A DNA stretch of 64,000 nt, from positions 682,001 through 746,000 of the forward strand of contig OZ037859.1 in assembly GCA_964035575.1 (NCBI GenBank), read 5' to 3'. A model generated the notes under the pieces. That model searched no databases and had not been told where the DNA came from. It saw only the letters and a list, made by a program, of their open reading frames with translations. The translations under genes and the position numbers were made by a program. The first letter of the stretch is position 1. Each line of letters starts with the position of its first letter. The DNA is from Rhynchopus sp. YZ270_cl-10 (taxonomy: Eukaryota > Euglenozoa > Diplonemea > Diplonemida > Diplonemidae). Positions 11,801 to 26,800 of the stretch are shown here, one piece after another.

Positions 11801-14800
11801 ATTGCGTGGCCGTGGCACCACCCTTCTGGGTCGTCTGCAGAGCACAAGAAGCAATGCGGGAAGTTAGTAAACTTCGTTGAGTCCTTGCACGCGTCACATG
11901 AGGCAGATGGACCAAACGGGTCCTCGCACTTCTCACACTGGTCGCCTGTCCAGGCCAGTTCGCACGCACATTTGCAGACTTGAGTCTGTTCGTCGAGTGT
12001 GCCAACGCCACGGTCGGAGCAGTATGTTCTGTCGCAAGCAATGCACTCGGGGTAGCCGAAACGCCCAGGCGCGCAAGCATCGCAAGTGCTCGTGTACGCC
12101 ACGGCACACACATCGCATCCTGATCCTTCCCATTGGTTAGCACACTCACATGTGCAGACAGCACCACCCACGGGCTTACCGCCATTCGCGCAGGTGCAGA
12201 CATCACATGTCGGACCCCCGTATCCTTCCTGACAGGCAGTGCATTCGCCGGTGATGGGGTCCAGTGCAAATGGCGACACACACTGGTCACACGCTTTGCC
12301 AGACCAGTGTTCCGTGCACTGGCACACGCATTCGTCGTTGACAGGATCAACAGCGGTGGCCTTCCCAGAGCACGACGTCTCGATGCGGCACTCAATGCAG
12401 GAGGGGTACTGGACGTAGCCGTCCAAACACTTTGCACAGTCTTTAGATCCATCGTACGGGACAGGACACTTCGCACACCTGCTGCTCGCGGACCACTGGG
12501 TTCCTGGGCTGCACTCGCAGCCGCAGTCAAAGATACCGTTCTGAAATCCAATGACGGTACCGTGGCCGTTGCATCCAGACTTACATTTGCAGATGCACTC
12601 GTCGCCCACCAACTCTGCGTACAGCACTGCACCCCCACCGTATTTGCTGTTGCAGTATCCAGAGTTGCATTCCTTGCATGCGGGGAAGTCCACGTTGCCT
12701 GCTGCACACTTGCTGCAACCAGTAGCGGCATCAAACCCTGCAGGACACACCGAGCAGTCATCTCCCTGCCATTGGTTGTCGCAGGTGCAGATGCATTCCT
12801 GGCCATCTGCGGATTTCTTCGCAGTACCGCGGTTGTTGCACAGGTCGTCATTGCACACGTCGCAGTTGGGATAGCCGTAGTTCGCTGCAGCACAGTCGTC
12901 GCATGTGGCAGAGTGCTTCGCACTGCACTGGTCGCAGTTGTCACCAAACCACTGATCGTTGCACACCTTGCAAGGGCAGATCGTCTCGAGCGTTGTCGGA
13001 AGGTCCATCCCTGGGTCCACTTTGACTGTGACCAAGGGGATACCGTTGGCACATGCACCATCAGCTCCAGGGACACAGAGCTTGCATCCCATAGGCTGCG
13101 ATGGGTTCCCGAAGTAACCCAGAGCGCATTTGTTGCACTGGTCGCCCTGTTGGAAGTAAGAAACGTCACACACATCGCAGCGCTCGCCTGTCCAACCCTG
13201 GTTGCAGTCGCATGTGCAGGTTCCATTGATTCTCGGCAAGCCGTGGTTGCTACAGTATGCAAACGAACAGGTGCAGTTGAATTCTGGTGTTGTGACACCT
13301 TCGATGCTTGTGTTGCATGTTTTGCAGGTTGTCTTGTCGAAGTTTTCTGGACACTGAGTGCACGCCGTCTCCTCCTGCCCGTGGGGACCCCAGTGGTCAT
13401 TGCATTCGCAGTTGCACCCAGCCTCGCCTGAGAACATAACGTTTGAACCATGTCCGTTGCAGCATTCTGTGCACTCAGGGAATTTCTTGTAGTGCCCTGC
13501 GGCACACTTGTTGCAGGTGGACTGGTCGTACTGCGGCGGGCACACCTCGCAAGACGTAGGGGGGTTGGCAGAAGACTCCCATTTCGCATTGCAGCTGCAG
13601 ATGCACTCATCGTTCACAGCTGCCACACTGTCAGCGTGGTTTTGGCAGTGCACTGCAACCTCGCAGAGGGTGCAGATGGGGAAGTTGATGCGCCCCGGGG
13701 CACACGTCTTGCATTCCGTCTGCTCGTAGATGTCAGGGCAAACGTCACACGGGTCTCCTTCCCATTTGTCCGCACAAGCGCAAACGCATGTCTCCTGTGG
13801 TGTGTCGGTGGAAACGGTGTCAGCGTGGTTCGAGCAATGTGCAGGGTTCGTGCACTCCGTGCACTCAGGGTAGTTGATGTGCCCCACTGCACATTTGTCA
13901 CACGTGGGCTTCTCGTACTTCGGATCACACGTATCACACGCGTCACCTTTCCATTGGGCCTTGCAGAAGCATGTGCAAGTGTTTGATTGAGGGGTGTCAG
14001 TTGTAACACCAACTGCGTTGTTTTGTCCACCACAATTTGCGTCAATGGTGCACGCTTCGCAGACCAGGTTTTGAGTAGCGGCACCAGGTGTCTTCTCCCA
14101 ATGTCCACCAGCGCACGCGTCGCAGTCTCCTCCTCCGAACTGGCTTGGGCACGTCTCACACTTGGTACCCTCCCACATGTTGCGGCAGGTGCAGCTGCAG
14201 TCGAAGCCCATGCTCGTCACATCGGTAGCATGGTCAGAGCAGTGTGCCTCAACAGAGCACGGTCCACAGCTGGGTGGGTTGGTGTGTCCATCTGCGCACA
14301 CGTTGCAGGTAGCGCCAGCGTAGTTGGTCGGGCAGGTCTCACATTTGTCACCAACCCATTTGTTATCACAACTGCAGATGCACTGGCTGTTGTCCCCATT
14401 GGAGGTCACGGCAGAGGCGTGGTTGCTGCAGGAAGCGGGAAGCGTGCACGGGATGCATGCAGGGTAGTTGATGTAGCCCTTCGCACACTCGCCACAGTTA
14501 GCAAGCGCGTCGTACTTGCTCGGGCACACATCGCACTCATCTTCGGTCCATTGGTTTTCGCAAGTGCAAACACACGTAAGCTCGGGCAAGTCTGGTGCCA
14601 CAGCAACAGCGTTGCCATTGCAGTGTTCCTCCACTGTGCAAAGGATGCAGTCTGGGTACTTGACTCTTCCACTTGCACATTTGTCACAGTTTGTACCAGT
14701 ATACTTTGTCGGGCAAACCGAGCAATCCGAAGACGTCCACTGAGTATCGCACGAACACACACAGTGGGAGAGGCTGCTGTCCGACGTGACACTGAGGGCA

Positions 14801-17800
14801 TGTCCACTGCAGTGTTCATTGGGGGTGCACTTGTTACAGGTAGGGTAATCATAGTACCCCACAGAGCAGTTGTTGCAGGTGCTTTGTATCGCTTTCTCAG
14901 GGCAGGTCGAACAGTCAGAGCCTTCCCACAGGTCAGAGCATGTGCAAACACATTCGGTGCGTTCATCGTTGCTGGCCACGGCTGTTGCATGAGAGCTGCA
15001 GTGAGTCGGGATCGTGCACGTCGTACACGTCGGGTAGCCCACGTGGTTAACTGAACAGCGTCCACAGTCGCTTTCCATGTCGAATTTGTCCTCACAGTGG
15101 CCACAATCATCCTCATTCCACTGGTGTGCGCAGCTGCAGGTACATCTCATGTTGTCAGCCGAGCTTGTGACAGTGGCAGCATGGTTCGAGCAATGCGTGC
15201 GGGATGTGCAAGGCAGACACTGGCCTGCCACCCACACATATCCCACGTCGCATTTCTCGCAGTCGTCCCCTCCGTATCCAGTAGGGCAAGTCTCGCAGTT
15301 GGGGCCCACCCAGTAGTTCCTGCAGTCGCAGACACATTGTGTGTCGTCGATAGAGGAAATGACGCCGTCAGCATGCCCGGAGCAGTGAGTGGTAACATCG
15401 CACTGCTCGCACGTTGGGTAGTTGATTCTCCCCTCGGCGCAAACAGCACATGTGTCCTGTTCAAACTCAACTGGGCAGATTTCGCAAGAATCTCCCGAGA
15501 AATGGTTGTGGCACGTACACACACATGCTGTGTTATCGGCATTGGAGCGAACAGAGTCGGCGTGCACGGTACCAGAGCAGTCCTTATCAACAGTGCACAT
15601 GGTGCACGTCTCTGTGCGCGCAGGTGACACTGTCGCAACGTACATGGTGCTGCAGCGTTCGCAGGTCGCGCTCTCGTATCCATTTTGGCACTGGCAGGAA
15701 CATGCTGTCTGCTCAACGTTAGTGAACACAGCAACAGCGTGATTGTTGCAGAATGTTTGTGTGCATTCTTCGCATGTCGGGTAGTTGATGTGTCCGTATG
15801 CACACTTGCCGCAGTCATCGCCACGGGAGTACTGTGCTGGGCAAACGTCGCATGTGTCACCCTCCCACTTGTTCCTGCAGGTGCACACACACGTGTCCCT
15901 GTTGGCGTTAGAGGTAACCGACAGGGCATGTCCATTACACGCGTTGTCGACAGTGCACTCTGTACAGCCAGGGTACGCAATGCGCCCTGCGACACAACCG
16001 TTGCAATCGGAGTTGAAACCTGTAGGACACACAGCACATGTATCACCTGTCCAGCTGTCGCTGCACTTGCATGCACATGTTGTCTGGGTGGGATCCGGCG
16101 TCACAGAAACCGCGTGGCTGCTGCAGTGGTCGGCAATAGAACACTGTCCACATGCCGGGAAGTTTGTCCCTGCTGCATCGCACGCGTCGCAGGCGGTGCC
16201 AGTGTACTTGGAGGGGCACGTCTGGCACTGGTCTCCAGTGAACATGTTAATACAGTCGCACACACATGCTGGGTTCGGGTCAGTAGCGCTGGCCTGCGTG
16301 CGGGTTGTGACGCTGGTGGCGTGATCAGTGCAGTCCGAGTTGTCGCACAGCTTTGTGCATCCGGTGTCGTATCCAACGTATCCATACTTGCACAGGTTGC
16401 AGTCAGAGCCAGTGTACGGGTGCGGGCAGACGTCGCACTTGTCTCCTCCCCATTTGTTGCGGCAAGTGCATTTGCACGAAATCTCTAGTTCGGCTGTGAC
16501 TGTGTCGGCGTGCCCGCTGCAGTGGATGGCGAGATCGCACGGAAGACATGTTGGGTATAAAATGTGGTTTGCAGCGCATTTGCCACATTCCCTCGCAGAG
16601 TCGTAGTTTGGAGGACATGTGGAACACGTCGAGTCTTCCCACTGGTTGGTGCAGGCACATTCACAGGCAGTGAAGCCGGTAGCAGCACTGGAGGTCACAG
16701 AGTCAGCGTGAGAGTTGCAATGCAAATCAACGGTGCAGGTGTCGCACTGCGGGTAGTTAATGTGTCCAGGGCTGCATTGTTCGCAGTCGTTGTTTTGCAC
16801 GTACTTTGCAGCACAGGTCAGACAGTTCGCTGGCTTGTCCCACATGTTACGGCACTCACACGTGCACGCGGTGTTGTCAGCGTTTGATGTCGATGAAAGT
16901 GCGCGTCCGCTGCAGTGCTTGTCATTCGTGCACAGAACACAAGATGGGTATCCGATGTATCCAACCGCACACTTCTCGCACGTGTCACCTGTGTAGCCTG
17001 TCTTGCATGTGCACACACAGTTCGCATTATTCACATCAGATGTCACGGCATCGGCGTTGCTGTTGCAGTGTGTGTGTGACAGGCACTCAGTACACTGAGG
17101 GTATGTCACGTATCCACGGTCGCATTTGTTGCAGTCGACGCCAGAGAACGACACCGGGCAGATCTCACATTCATGGTGGTCCCACTGGTGGTCACAGGTA
17201 CAGTCGCACTGCAGCTTGTCGGCGCTAGGCGTCACGCTGGTAGCGCGGTTGTTGCAATGATCCACGGATGTGCACGCAATGCAAAGTGGGAAGTCGATAT
17301 TCTGAGCTGCGCATTCGTCACAGTCAGCACCGCCGTACTGCGGAGGGCATACGTCGCAGGAGGCACCGGTCCACTTGTTCCTGCAGTTGCAGACGCAGTC
17401 GAGCTTGGGTGCGTCTGAAGTAACGGATACTGCGTGACCGGAGCAGTTCGATGCTGTGGTGCACTGGTAACACCCCTGTCCGGGGATGGCGCTGTACCCC
17501 GTGTGGCCCAGCGCACATTCGTCGCATTTGAAGCCGCCGTAGTTGTCAGGGCACGTGGTGCAGGCAGGCACTGTCCACTGGTCAGCACAGGTGCACTCAC
17601 AACCGTCCTTCTGTGCATTGGAAGTCACAGCCGTTGCATGCGAGTGGCAGTGCTGTTCCTTTGTGCACTCCGTGCAGATTGGGTACGAGTAGAACCCCAC
17701 CTTGCACGCTGAGCAGGATGCATCATACTTAGCGTCGCAGGTGTCACACGCAGCCCCCGTCCACATGTCTTTACACTGGCACACACATGCGGTTTGTTCG

Positions 17801-20800
17801 TGGTTTGTCGCCACAGAGTCAGCGCGACCACTACCCCCGCAGTGAGCATCCACCGTGCATCGCAGACAGGACCCAACGTTGCCAGCGTCGGCGATGAAGC
17901 CAAACGCACACACCTCGCATTGGGAACCAGCGTACGCCTCAGAGCAACCACAGCCACAGCTCGTCTTCGATCCGTCAGCAACTGAAGTCAAGGCGTGGTT
18001 GTTGCAGTGGTCAGCGCTTGTGCACGGAACGCAGTCCGGGTAGTTGATGTGGTCCCCTGCACACGAGTTACAAGAGGTGGAGTATTTGGTCGTGTCAGAG
18101 CATGTTTGGCAGTTCGTGTTGCCTAACCACTGATCCATGCACGTGCACACGCATGTCTGGGTTGCAGTGTTAGAGGTTTCAACTGTGCTGGTGACAGAAA
18201 CGCTGTGGAAGAAGCAGTCGGAAAGGCCGCACGGGAAGCAGCCGTCGTTGATGTTACCCCTGTACCCGACAGCGCAAAGATCGCAGTTGGCACCGCGGTA
18301 CTGAGGTGGGCACACGTTGCAAGAGGATCCTGACCACTTGGTGTCACAGGTGCACACGCAGCTGGTTGACGAAGCAGCAACATTGATGTCGCCGTTGTCA
18401 CTGCAGTGGAGCTGTCTTGTGCAACCGTCGCACACGGGGTATGGGTTGTTGTGATTGCCGCTGGAACATTCTGCGCAGGATTGCGACATATCGAACTCAG
18501 GAGGGCAAGTGCTGCAGTCGGAACCGGTCCAGCTGAAACCGCAGTCACACTGGCATGTGTTTCTGTCAGATGTCACTGACACAGCCTGGTTGTTGCAGTC
18601 AGCGCTGGAAGAGCATTGTCTGCACTCCCCTGGACCGTTCGGGACGTACCCGATTGCGCACACACCACAGTCCTGTGCCTCGTCCCACCCTGGCTTGCAG
18701 GTGGTGCAAACAGACCCTTGCCACTGGTTGCGGCACGTACAGGCACAGAACGATTGATCAGAAGATGATGCAGAGTCAGCCTGGCCATGGCAATGCTGGT
18801 TGACGTCGCACCTCGTGCAGGATGGATAGGTAATATGATCTTTGGCACACTGGTCACAGTCAGACCCTCCGAACTGCGATGGACACGTAGCACACGAGCT
18901 TCCCTGCCATTGGCCAGAGCACGTACACGTGCATGTTGTTTTCGCTGCGTCAGACGTGGTAGAAGCGGCGTGTCCATTGCAGTGCACATCAATGTCACAC
19001 TTTGTACACTGCGGGTAGTTGATGTAGCCGACCGCACATGAGTCACATTGGGTTCCGTAGAACTGAGGCGGGCACACTTCACAGTGCTCGCCTGACCATT
19101 GGTTTTCGCAGGTGCACGCGCACCGCTGTGCTGTACCACCTGCGCTGGTGACGTCAGTGGCACGACCGCTGCAGTGCTGGTTGTTCTCACAAACGTGGCA
19201 GGCACCTCCCTCAGACGTGTCGGTACCCTTGATGTACTTCACATCACACTCAGCACATGTGCTCCCCACGTAACCGAGAGCACACTGGCATTCGCATGCT
19301 GCATTTCCGGGCTCCGACGTTGTGCTGGCTGCGTGACCGTTGCAGTGGGCATCAGACGTGCATGTGGTGCAGGTAGGGAAGTTGATGTACCCCGTGGCAC
19401 AGGCCGCGCACGTCGATGAGTCAAAGCGGGAAGGACATTCTGCACACGACGGCCCAGTCCATTGGTCGGAACAAGCACACACGCACGAGGTGCGTTCCGC
19501 GTTGGTCGTCACGGTGACTGCATGGCGGCTGCAGTGCGTGTCCACAGCGCACGTCTGACACGTCGGGTACGCCACACGTCCCTCGGAACACCTGTCGCAC
19601 ATCCCAACTGGCTGCGACGGCTTCAAGAACATTTCCACTGTACCAGCAGCGGCGTCAATCACTCCACTGCATCTGTCGTTCACTCTGAAAGGCGCCGTGA
19701 GAAGACCGTGCAGACCGTTCATGTCCCCTTGCCCGTTTCCAGTGAGAGGGCACTGGGCTTGGGGCGTTCCTGACAAAAACAATCCGCGGTTGGAGACGGT
19801 GGTCAAACCAGCGTAGCTGGTGTACTCTGGTGTGGTTTGCAGGCCGCCCCACAAGATTTCCTGTGAACACATGAAGATTCCGTCCTCAGCAAGCGCGCCG
19901 CACAGCCCTGCTGCGTTCGTGCCTGTGTTAGAGGAGTAGGACCATGAAGAGCTTGACACCTTGTAGTAACGCGACGTTTGATCGTTGCCGTTGATGCGCA
20001 CTTTGATGAGCACATTCTCGATTCCGTACGTCGCGATCTTTCCGTTGATGTCAGCATCTGAAAGCTTGCAGGATCCCGAGCAAGTCGCTACATCATTCTT
20101 GTTGAGCTCACCAGTACTGACGGTGCTGTCGGATCCCTCAATCTTCCCGTTCGCCACTGTGATGTGCGATACCTTCTCCCACTGCACTGCCACAGTTGTC
20201 GGAATGGTGTCAGACAAGTAGTTGGCCGGGCAGCCGTTGCAGTTCGGCCCTGTCCACTTGTCATTGCAAGAGCAGACACAGGCTGCTTTGAGAGAGTCAG
20301 ACGTCACTGTGCTTGCGTGGTTGCTGCAGTCGGCGCTGAGGCTGCATTTGGTGCAGCCTGCTCCCTTGACAGAGGAATACTGAACGTGGTGCTCGGCACA
20401 TTGGTCACAATCCCCTGCGTACTGTGAAGGGCAGGTACTGCAACTAGTTCCAACCCATTGCGAACGGCATGTGCACAGGCACGACACGCGTCCTGCATCG
20501 GAAGTGACAGAGACTGCGTTGCCACTGCAGTGTGTGGTGGTGCCACATGTGCTGCAGGTCGGGAAGTTGATGTACCCAGCAGCACAGGCAGAACAGTCCT
20601 TCGCTGAGTCGTACTTAGGATCGCATGTGTCGCATGTGTCACCAGTCCACTTGCCTCTGCATGCACACGTGCACTTGGAGTTATCCGGAGAGGACGAAAC
20701 AGTTGCTGCATTTCCACTGCAATGAAGCACATTATCGCATTGGACACATTCACTCCCGACCTGCATGTAGTGGTCAGCACATCTGTCGCACGCAGCACCC

Positions 20801-23800
20801 TCGTATCCAAGGTTGCAGATGCACATGCACTGCGACTTATCTGCGTTGGCGTACACACCCACCTGGGAACTGCCCCACAACCTTCCTTGTGGGTCGCTGA
20901 GGTTCTGCCCTGCATGGGAAGAACAGTGCGTCACAACGGAACATTCGGTGCAGGTTGGGTAGTTGATGCGGTACACAGCACATTCATCACACGTGGTCTG
21001 GTCATACTCTGGGGGGCAGTACGCACACTGTGTGTCAGCAGTGTACTGACCCTTACATGTGCAGACGCAACCAGATTTGTCTGCGTTGCTTGTTGAGCTG
21101 ACCGAATGTCCGTTGCAGTTTGCATCTGTGCAGGGGGGGCAGTCGTTGGCGTAGTCAAAGAAGCCAATCGCACACTCGTTGCAGTCGGATCCACCGTAAA
21201 TGCTCGGGCACAGTTCGCACTTGTCACCGCTCCATTTGTTTGTGCAATCACACAAGCACTTCGTATGGTCAGGAGAACTTGTCGATGCTGACGCGTGGTC
21301 GTTGCAGTGGTCCAGTGGTGTGCAGCCAGTGCAAGTTGGGTACGATGTATGTCCATCCTCACAGCTGTCGCAAGTCGCTTGGGAGTACATAGAGGGGCAA
21401 GTTCCGCAGTCTGTTCCTGTCCAAGCATCCGCGCATGTGCAAACACATTTGGTTAAGTCGAAGTTGCTAGTCACTGCGGTGGCCTGTCCGTTGCAGTGCT
21501 TCGTAATATCGCAAGGGATGCACGTCGGGTACAGGATGTAGCCAGGTGCACAGGCATCGCAGTTCGGGCCTGCGAAGTTCAACGGGCAAGCTTCGCACGT
21601 ACTACCAGTCCACTGGTTCACGCAGTCACAGACGCACTTTGTGCTGTCAGAGTTTGAGACCACTGACGTAGCACGGCTGTTGCAGTGTGCATCAACAGTG
21701 CATTTGGTACATGTTGGATAGCTGATGTGATCCTGTGAGCATTTGTCGCACGACTGCTGATCGAAATTGGGTGCACAGTTGTCACAGATAGACCCAGACC
21801 ACTGTGCGGAGCATGTGCACACACAACGGTCGCAGGTTGCGTCGTAGCTGTATGCCTCCACATTGCTGTTGAGGCCAGTCCAGAGTCCGCAAGTCGGGTG
21901 TGGTCCAGAGTGTTCGCATCTCCCTCCAATGAACTGGCACCAATTCGTCCCGTCAAATCCGTACTCAACTGCCAGGCACCCAGCGGTGGAGACACACGCG
22001 GCCTGGCACAGCTCAAGGGAGTCGTAGCCGTTCCCCCCAAGGACTGTCTTCGTCTCTAAGCAGCATCCAGGTCCCAAACTCGTCCAGCAACCCAATCCAG
22101 ACTGTACTGCCGAGGCATGCCCGCTGCAATGGTCGTCAACGCTGCATAGTGTACATGCGGGGTAGTCGATGTGACCCGTCTTGCATGCGTCGCATCCTGT
22201 GGACGACACGGAGTCGTACTTGGCGTCGCACTGGTCGCACGTCGCACCTGCCCATGCGTTGGCGCACTCGCACACGCAGGCAGTGTTCCCGACGTTGCTT
22301 GTCACTGCGGTGGCGTGGTTGTTGCAGTCCAGCGGTGTGCATTTAGTGCAGGTAGGGTACCCAACGTAACCAGCATCGCATGTTTCACACTTGGATCCAG
22401 CAAATCCTGGCTTGCACGTGCACACACAGTTGACACGGTCAAGGCTGGAGGTCACACTGACAGCATTATTGCTGCAGTCAGTCGTCGTGGAGCAGGCAAC
22501 GCAAGACGGCTTAATGAACCCTGCAGAGCACTGGTCGCAGTCGGATCCAGTCCAGCCAAGAGGACACGTGCCGCAGTCACTTCCGGTCCAGCTGTTCCTG
22601 CATGCGCAGACACAGTTCTGCTTTGCAACATCCGTTGCGACAGACGACGCACGGCTGTTGCAGTGGTCTTGTGAGGTGCACAACGTACAGGTGGGGTAGT
22701 CAATGAAGCCAGTCGCGCACTCGTCGCAGTTTGCACCTTGGAAGTGAGCAGGGCATATCTCGCAAGCATTCCCCATCCACTGGTTGGAGCAGCTGCATAC
22801 ACACGAAGTTTTGCTGAGGTCGGAAGTGACAGAAATTGCGTGATCCGCGTTCGTGCAGTCAGCCTGGGTAGTACATTTGGTGCAGGTCGGGTAATTCGTG
22901 TATCCTGCAGCACACTCGTCGCACTCAAGACCACCAAAATTAATCTCACAGACGGAGCAATCCTTTCCAGAGTAGGCGTTCTTGCAGTCGCAATCGCACT
23001 CGGTGTTGCCGGCGTTGGAAGTTACACCATTGGCACGTGCGGAGCAGTGTTGGTCCTTGGTGCAGTGATCGCAAGCCGGGTAAGTGATGTAGCCAACAGA
23101 GCAAGATTTGCATGCAGTCTGCTCGTACTCAGGTGGGCACACATTGCATGCGAATCCTGAGAACTTATCTTTGCAGTCACACAAGCAGGCGGTTTGCTGA
23201 ACATTCGCCACAACAGAGTTGGAGCGGCTGTTGCAGTGCGTTGCGGCATCGCATTTCACACAGTTCGGGTAGCCGACGTAGTTAGCATCGCATACGTTGC
23301 AGGTGGACCCAGTGTACCCGGTGGCGCAGGTGCACTCACAGACACTCTTGTCTGCGTTGGAAACAACAGAAGTGCTGTGACTGTTGCAGTGCGCTGCGTC
23401 TGTGCACAGGGTGCAGGTGGGGTACGTAATGTGGTTGGCTTCGCACTCGCTGCAAGTGGCTCCGGTGTATGGGCTGGCACATGTGTTGCAATCCGTCCCA
23501 GACCACTGGTGGTCACATTCGCATGTACAGCTGTCACCAGTGGGGCTCGTCTTCACACTTGAAGCATGGTCGCTGCAGTGTGTCGTAAGATCGCACAGGT
23601 TACAGGCTGGGAAGTCGTACCTCCCACCAGCACATTCATTGCAGTCAGGTCCACCGAATATGGCAGGGCACGATGCACATGTCAAACCATCCCACTTTTC
23701 GCGACAGTTGCATTTGCACGACGTCGGGGAGCCCACAGGGATGGCGTCAACAGAACCAGCGTGGCCGTTGCAGTGGTCTGCAGAGGTGCACTTGTCGCAC

Positions 23801-26800
23801 ACGGGGTAGCTGTGCCCCATGGCAGAGCACTCGTCGCAATCACCAGCAAACTGCGGGTCACATGTCTCACAAGCCGCACCACTGTACGCGTTACGGCAGG
23901 TGCACATGCAAGACGTGAACGAGGGGTCAGAGGTCACTGAAGCAGCCCTACTGTTGCAGTGCGCAGTTGAGCTGCATTGGGTGCAGTCAGGATACCCCAC
24001 GTACCCCGGCAGACACTCACCGCAGTCCTGGGATGGGTCCACGCCAGACGGGCACTCGCTGCAGTCATCACCTCCCCACTTGTTTCTGCATGAGCAAATG
24101 CAGTGGTCGATGGCTGCTGCAACTGTTGTCGCATGGTCAGCACAGTGCACAACCTTGTCACACAAAATGCATGTCGGGTAGCTAATACGGTCAGCAGCAC
24201 AGCTGTCACAAGTGATACCTGCATGGGTGGTAGGACACACGTCACAAGTTTGTCCTACCCACGGCACTGTGCACCCTCCGCACACACACCCATCTTGCGC
24301 GACGTTGCTCGAAGAGAAAGAGGCACGGTCGTTGCAGTGGTATAGGGATGTGCACTGCTCGCACTGTGGGTAGTTGATGTATCCCAGGGCGCACTTGTTG
24401 CAGGTTGCAGAGTCAAACTTGGTGTCGCAGCCTCTGCAGTCGTTGTCCTTCCACTGGTCGTCACAGTCGCAGACGCACACACCGTTGACAGCAGACACTC
24501 CAGTCCCCGAGAGGGGGTTGCAGTGTGAGCTGGGGGTGCACTGCACACACGATCCGGCTTCCATCACAAAACCGTTTGCACCAACAGGGCCGCACGCGGA
24601 ACAGTCAGCCGAACCCGAGTAGCCCGTCTTACACTGGCACACACACGTGCTTCTGTCTGCGGTTGACGACACCGAGTCGGCGTTCCCGGAACAAACCGTT
24701 GCCATATCGCACGGGACGCAGTCAATGGTGAGGGGGTCCGGTGAAATCCAACCAGGAAGGCAGGTTGCACAGTCAGCACTCGGATCGTATCCAACCGTGC
24801 ACACTGAGCAGTCTGCAGACGACCACTTGTTTGAGCAAGTGCACGTGCACTGGACAGCTGTTCCGCCAGTGGAGGTCACCGACGATGCCTTGTTAGAGCA
24901 GTGGTCAGAAGAAGTGCAGAGCGTACACGTGGGGTAGTTGATGTATCCAACTGCACATCCGTCACAGTCCCCAGCAGGCGAGGGCACGAATTTCGAAGCA
25001 CACGTCGAACAGTCAGATGATCCCCATTGCCCTCTGCAAGAACACTGACAGTTCCCGTTGATCGACAGAACACTGTCAGCGTGGTTTGAGCAGTGGATAC
25101 CCACTGTGCAGTCGAAGCACAACTCTGGCTTGTTACGCACGAAAGTGCCTGCCACCTTGCACACATCGCAGTTGCCTGTGTTCCCTGGGAGGGCAGGATC
25201 CTGTGCCGGGTGTTCACACGTCTCGCAGTAGGTTCCGAAGTAGTTAGTGGACTCATCGCACGCACAGTTGCAGGTATCCGTGACAGTGTCAATACTAGCC
25301 GTACCGTGGAAGTTACAGTACGCAGCATCGCAAAGGTCGCACTTGGGGAACCCTGCCCTTCCGGTGGCACATGACTGGCACGTGTCGGAAAGCCTCTTCT
25401 GTGTCTCGCCTGCGTAAACAAGAACCTTTGCAATGTCACCTTTGAAGAAGTTGTAGAACCTCTGCCCGTTGTACACCTTAGAGTTCGACTCGTCTCCAAT
25501 GTAACCAAAGCGGGAGCCGTCGTTCGTGTACCCGACACCCTGGGTGTAAACCCCAGTCTGCGATCCAGAAATCACACCGTCAATAGCAACGGACACCGTC
25601 CCCGTGGAAGCTTCGTATTGCGCCACAACCCAGTGCCAGTTGCCGTCTGCGATGGTTTTGCTGGAGCAAATCTCTGTCTTCCCGCCGTTGTCAGGCCCCT
25701 TCATCACAAGGCACGGGTATCCCGAGGAATGAACGTATAGGTTGAACCACTTGTGCCGGTCAAAAGAGATCAGAGCAGAGTTGCAGTACGTGGACCCGCA
25801 GAGGGACTCGGTTGTTCTCATCTGCACTGCCACAGTCAAGGACTGGATGAGTGCTTGGTGTTCCGGGAACGACAGCGTCTTAATGGGCAGGTAATCTTTT
25901 CCGGTGAAGCTAAAGTGTGCGGGGTTGTTTGTGGACTTCTGCACGAAAGTTGGTGCGCGGGTGACGGTCGCTGCAGTCGCGAGGTCGCCGTTGTGGTCAT
26001 AGCCCGACAGATCCTTCCACTCTGTGTCTGCGCCGTTGAACGTGGCTGCGTCGTATGCCAGCTTCAGTCCACCCTGCTCATGCAAGTACAGCATCACCTG
26101 CGAAATGGAACCTGTGAAAAACGTTCCCTTCAGCTGGTTAGTGCCCAGCTTAACACTTCCGGATCCACCAGCACCAATTCCTTGCGGGTGCCACCCAACG
26201 TGGCTCACCTTTGCTGTACCGTCAGTGATAATGGTCATGGTTTTTGAAACAGAGTCGAACGAAATGGCAGCGGTGTGCCACGCGTCATCAGCCACGCTGT
26301 TGTCGGTGCACAACTCCGGTTCAGTCACACCACCAGGCCCGTGCGACAGGAAACACAGCCTCCCAGTCACACCGTCTACGTAGGCTGTGAAAAACTCGTT
26401 TCCTGCGTCAAGCAACGCGCCGTTGCAGTACTTCGATCCACAGAGCGCTGCGGGGGTTTTGAACGTCAGCGTCAGCGACAGCGCATGAACAGAGCCTGCA
26501 CCACTCAGATCGAGCGACGAGGGCGTCATGGAAGAGGCCCCGTTGAACGCGAAGGCAGCTTCCTCTGTGTCACTCCCTGCAACGAATGTAGACCCCGTGA
26601 CATCGGTGCTGTGTCCATACCCGGATTCGTCAACCCATTTGCCCGAGGTGTAGTGGGTGGCATCCAGAAGCAGTGAAAGTCCGGTGTCCTTAGTCGCAAG
26701 TTGAATGGTGTCTTCTACTGTGGCCAGAGTGTACAACGTCTGGTCACATGTGTCACAGGTGGCTCCTGAGAAGGCACCGTTGCACGTGCAGGCACACAGA

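Larger units (their letters stand above)
9830..25390 (-). other. Domain block: EGF/laminin-EGF-like array
   Basis: About 5,190 residues of regularly spaced cysteines. The commonest pattern is C..C..G-[HY]-[IT]-x-[YF]-P-x-C..C..HC..HA..VTS..C.C.C..[WY]-x-G..C..CP. Two non-EGF inserts interrupt it (about 19600-20220 and 21835-22100). The 5' part is the most regular; towards 9830-13500 the modules vary more. Confidence 0.85.

Noticed and set aside
12133-13431. 432-codon open frame on the + strand
   Set aside because: Antisense to the EGF array; its Cys/Ala/Val periodicity only mirrors the repeated sense codons.
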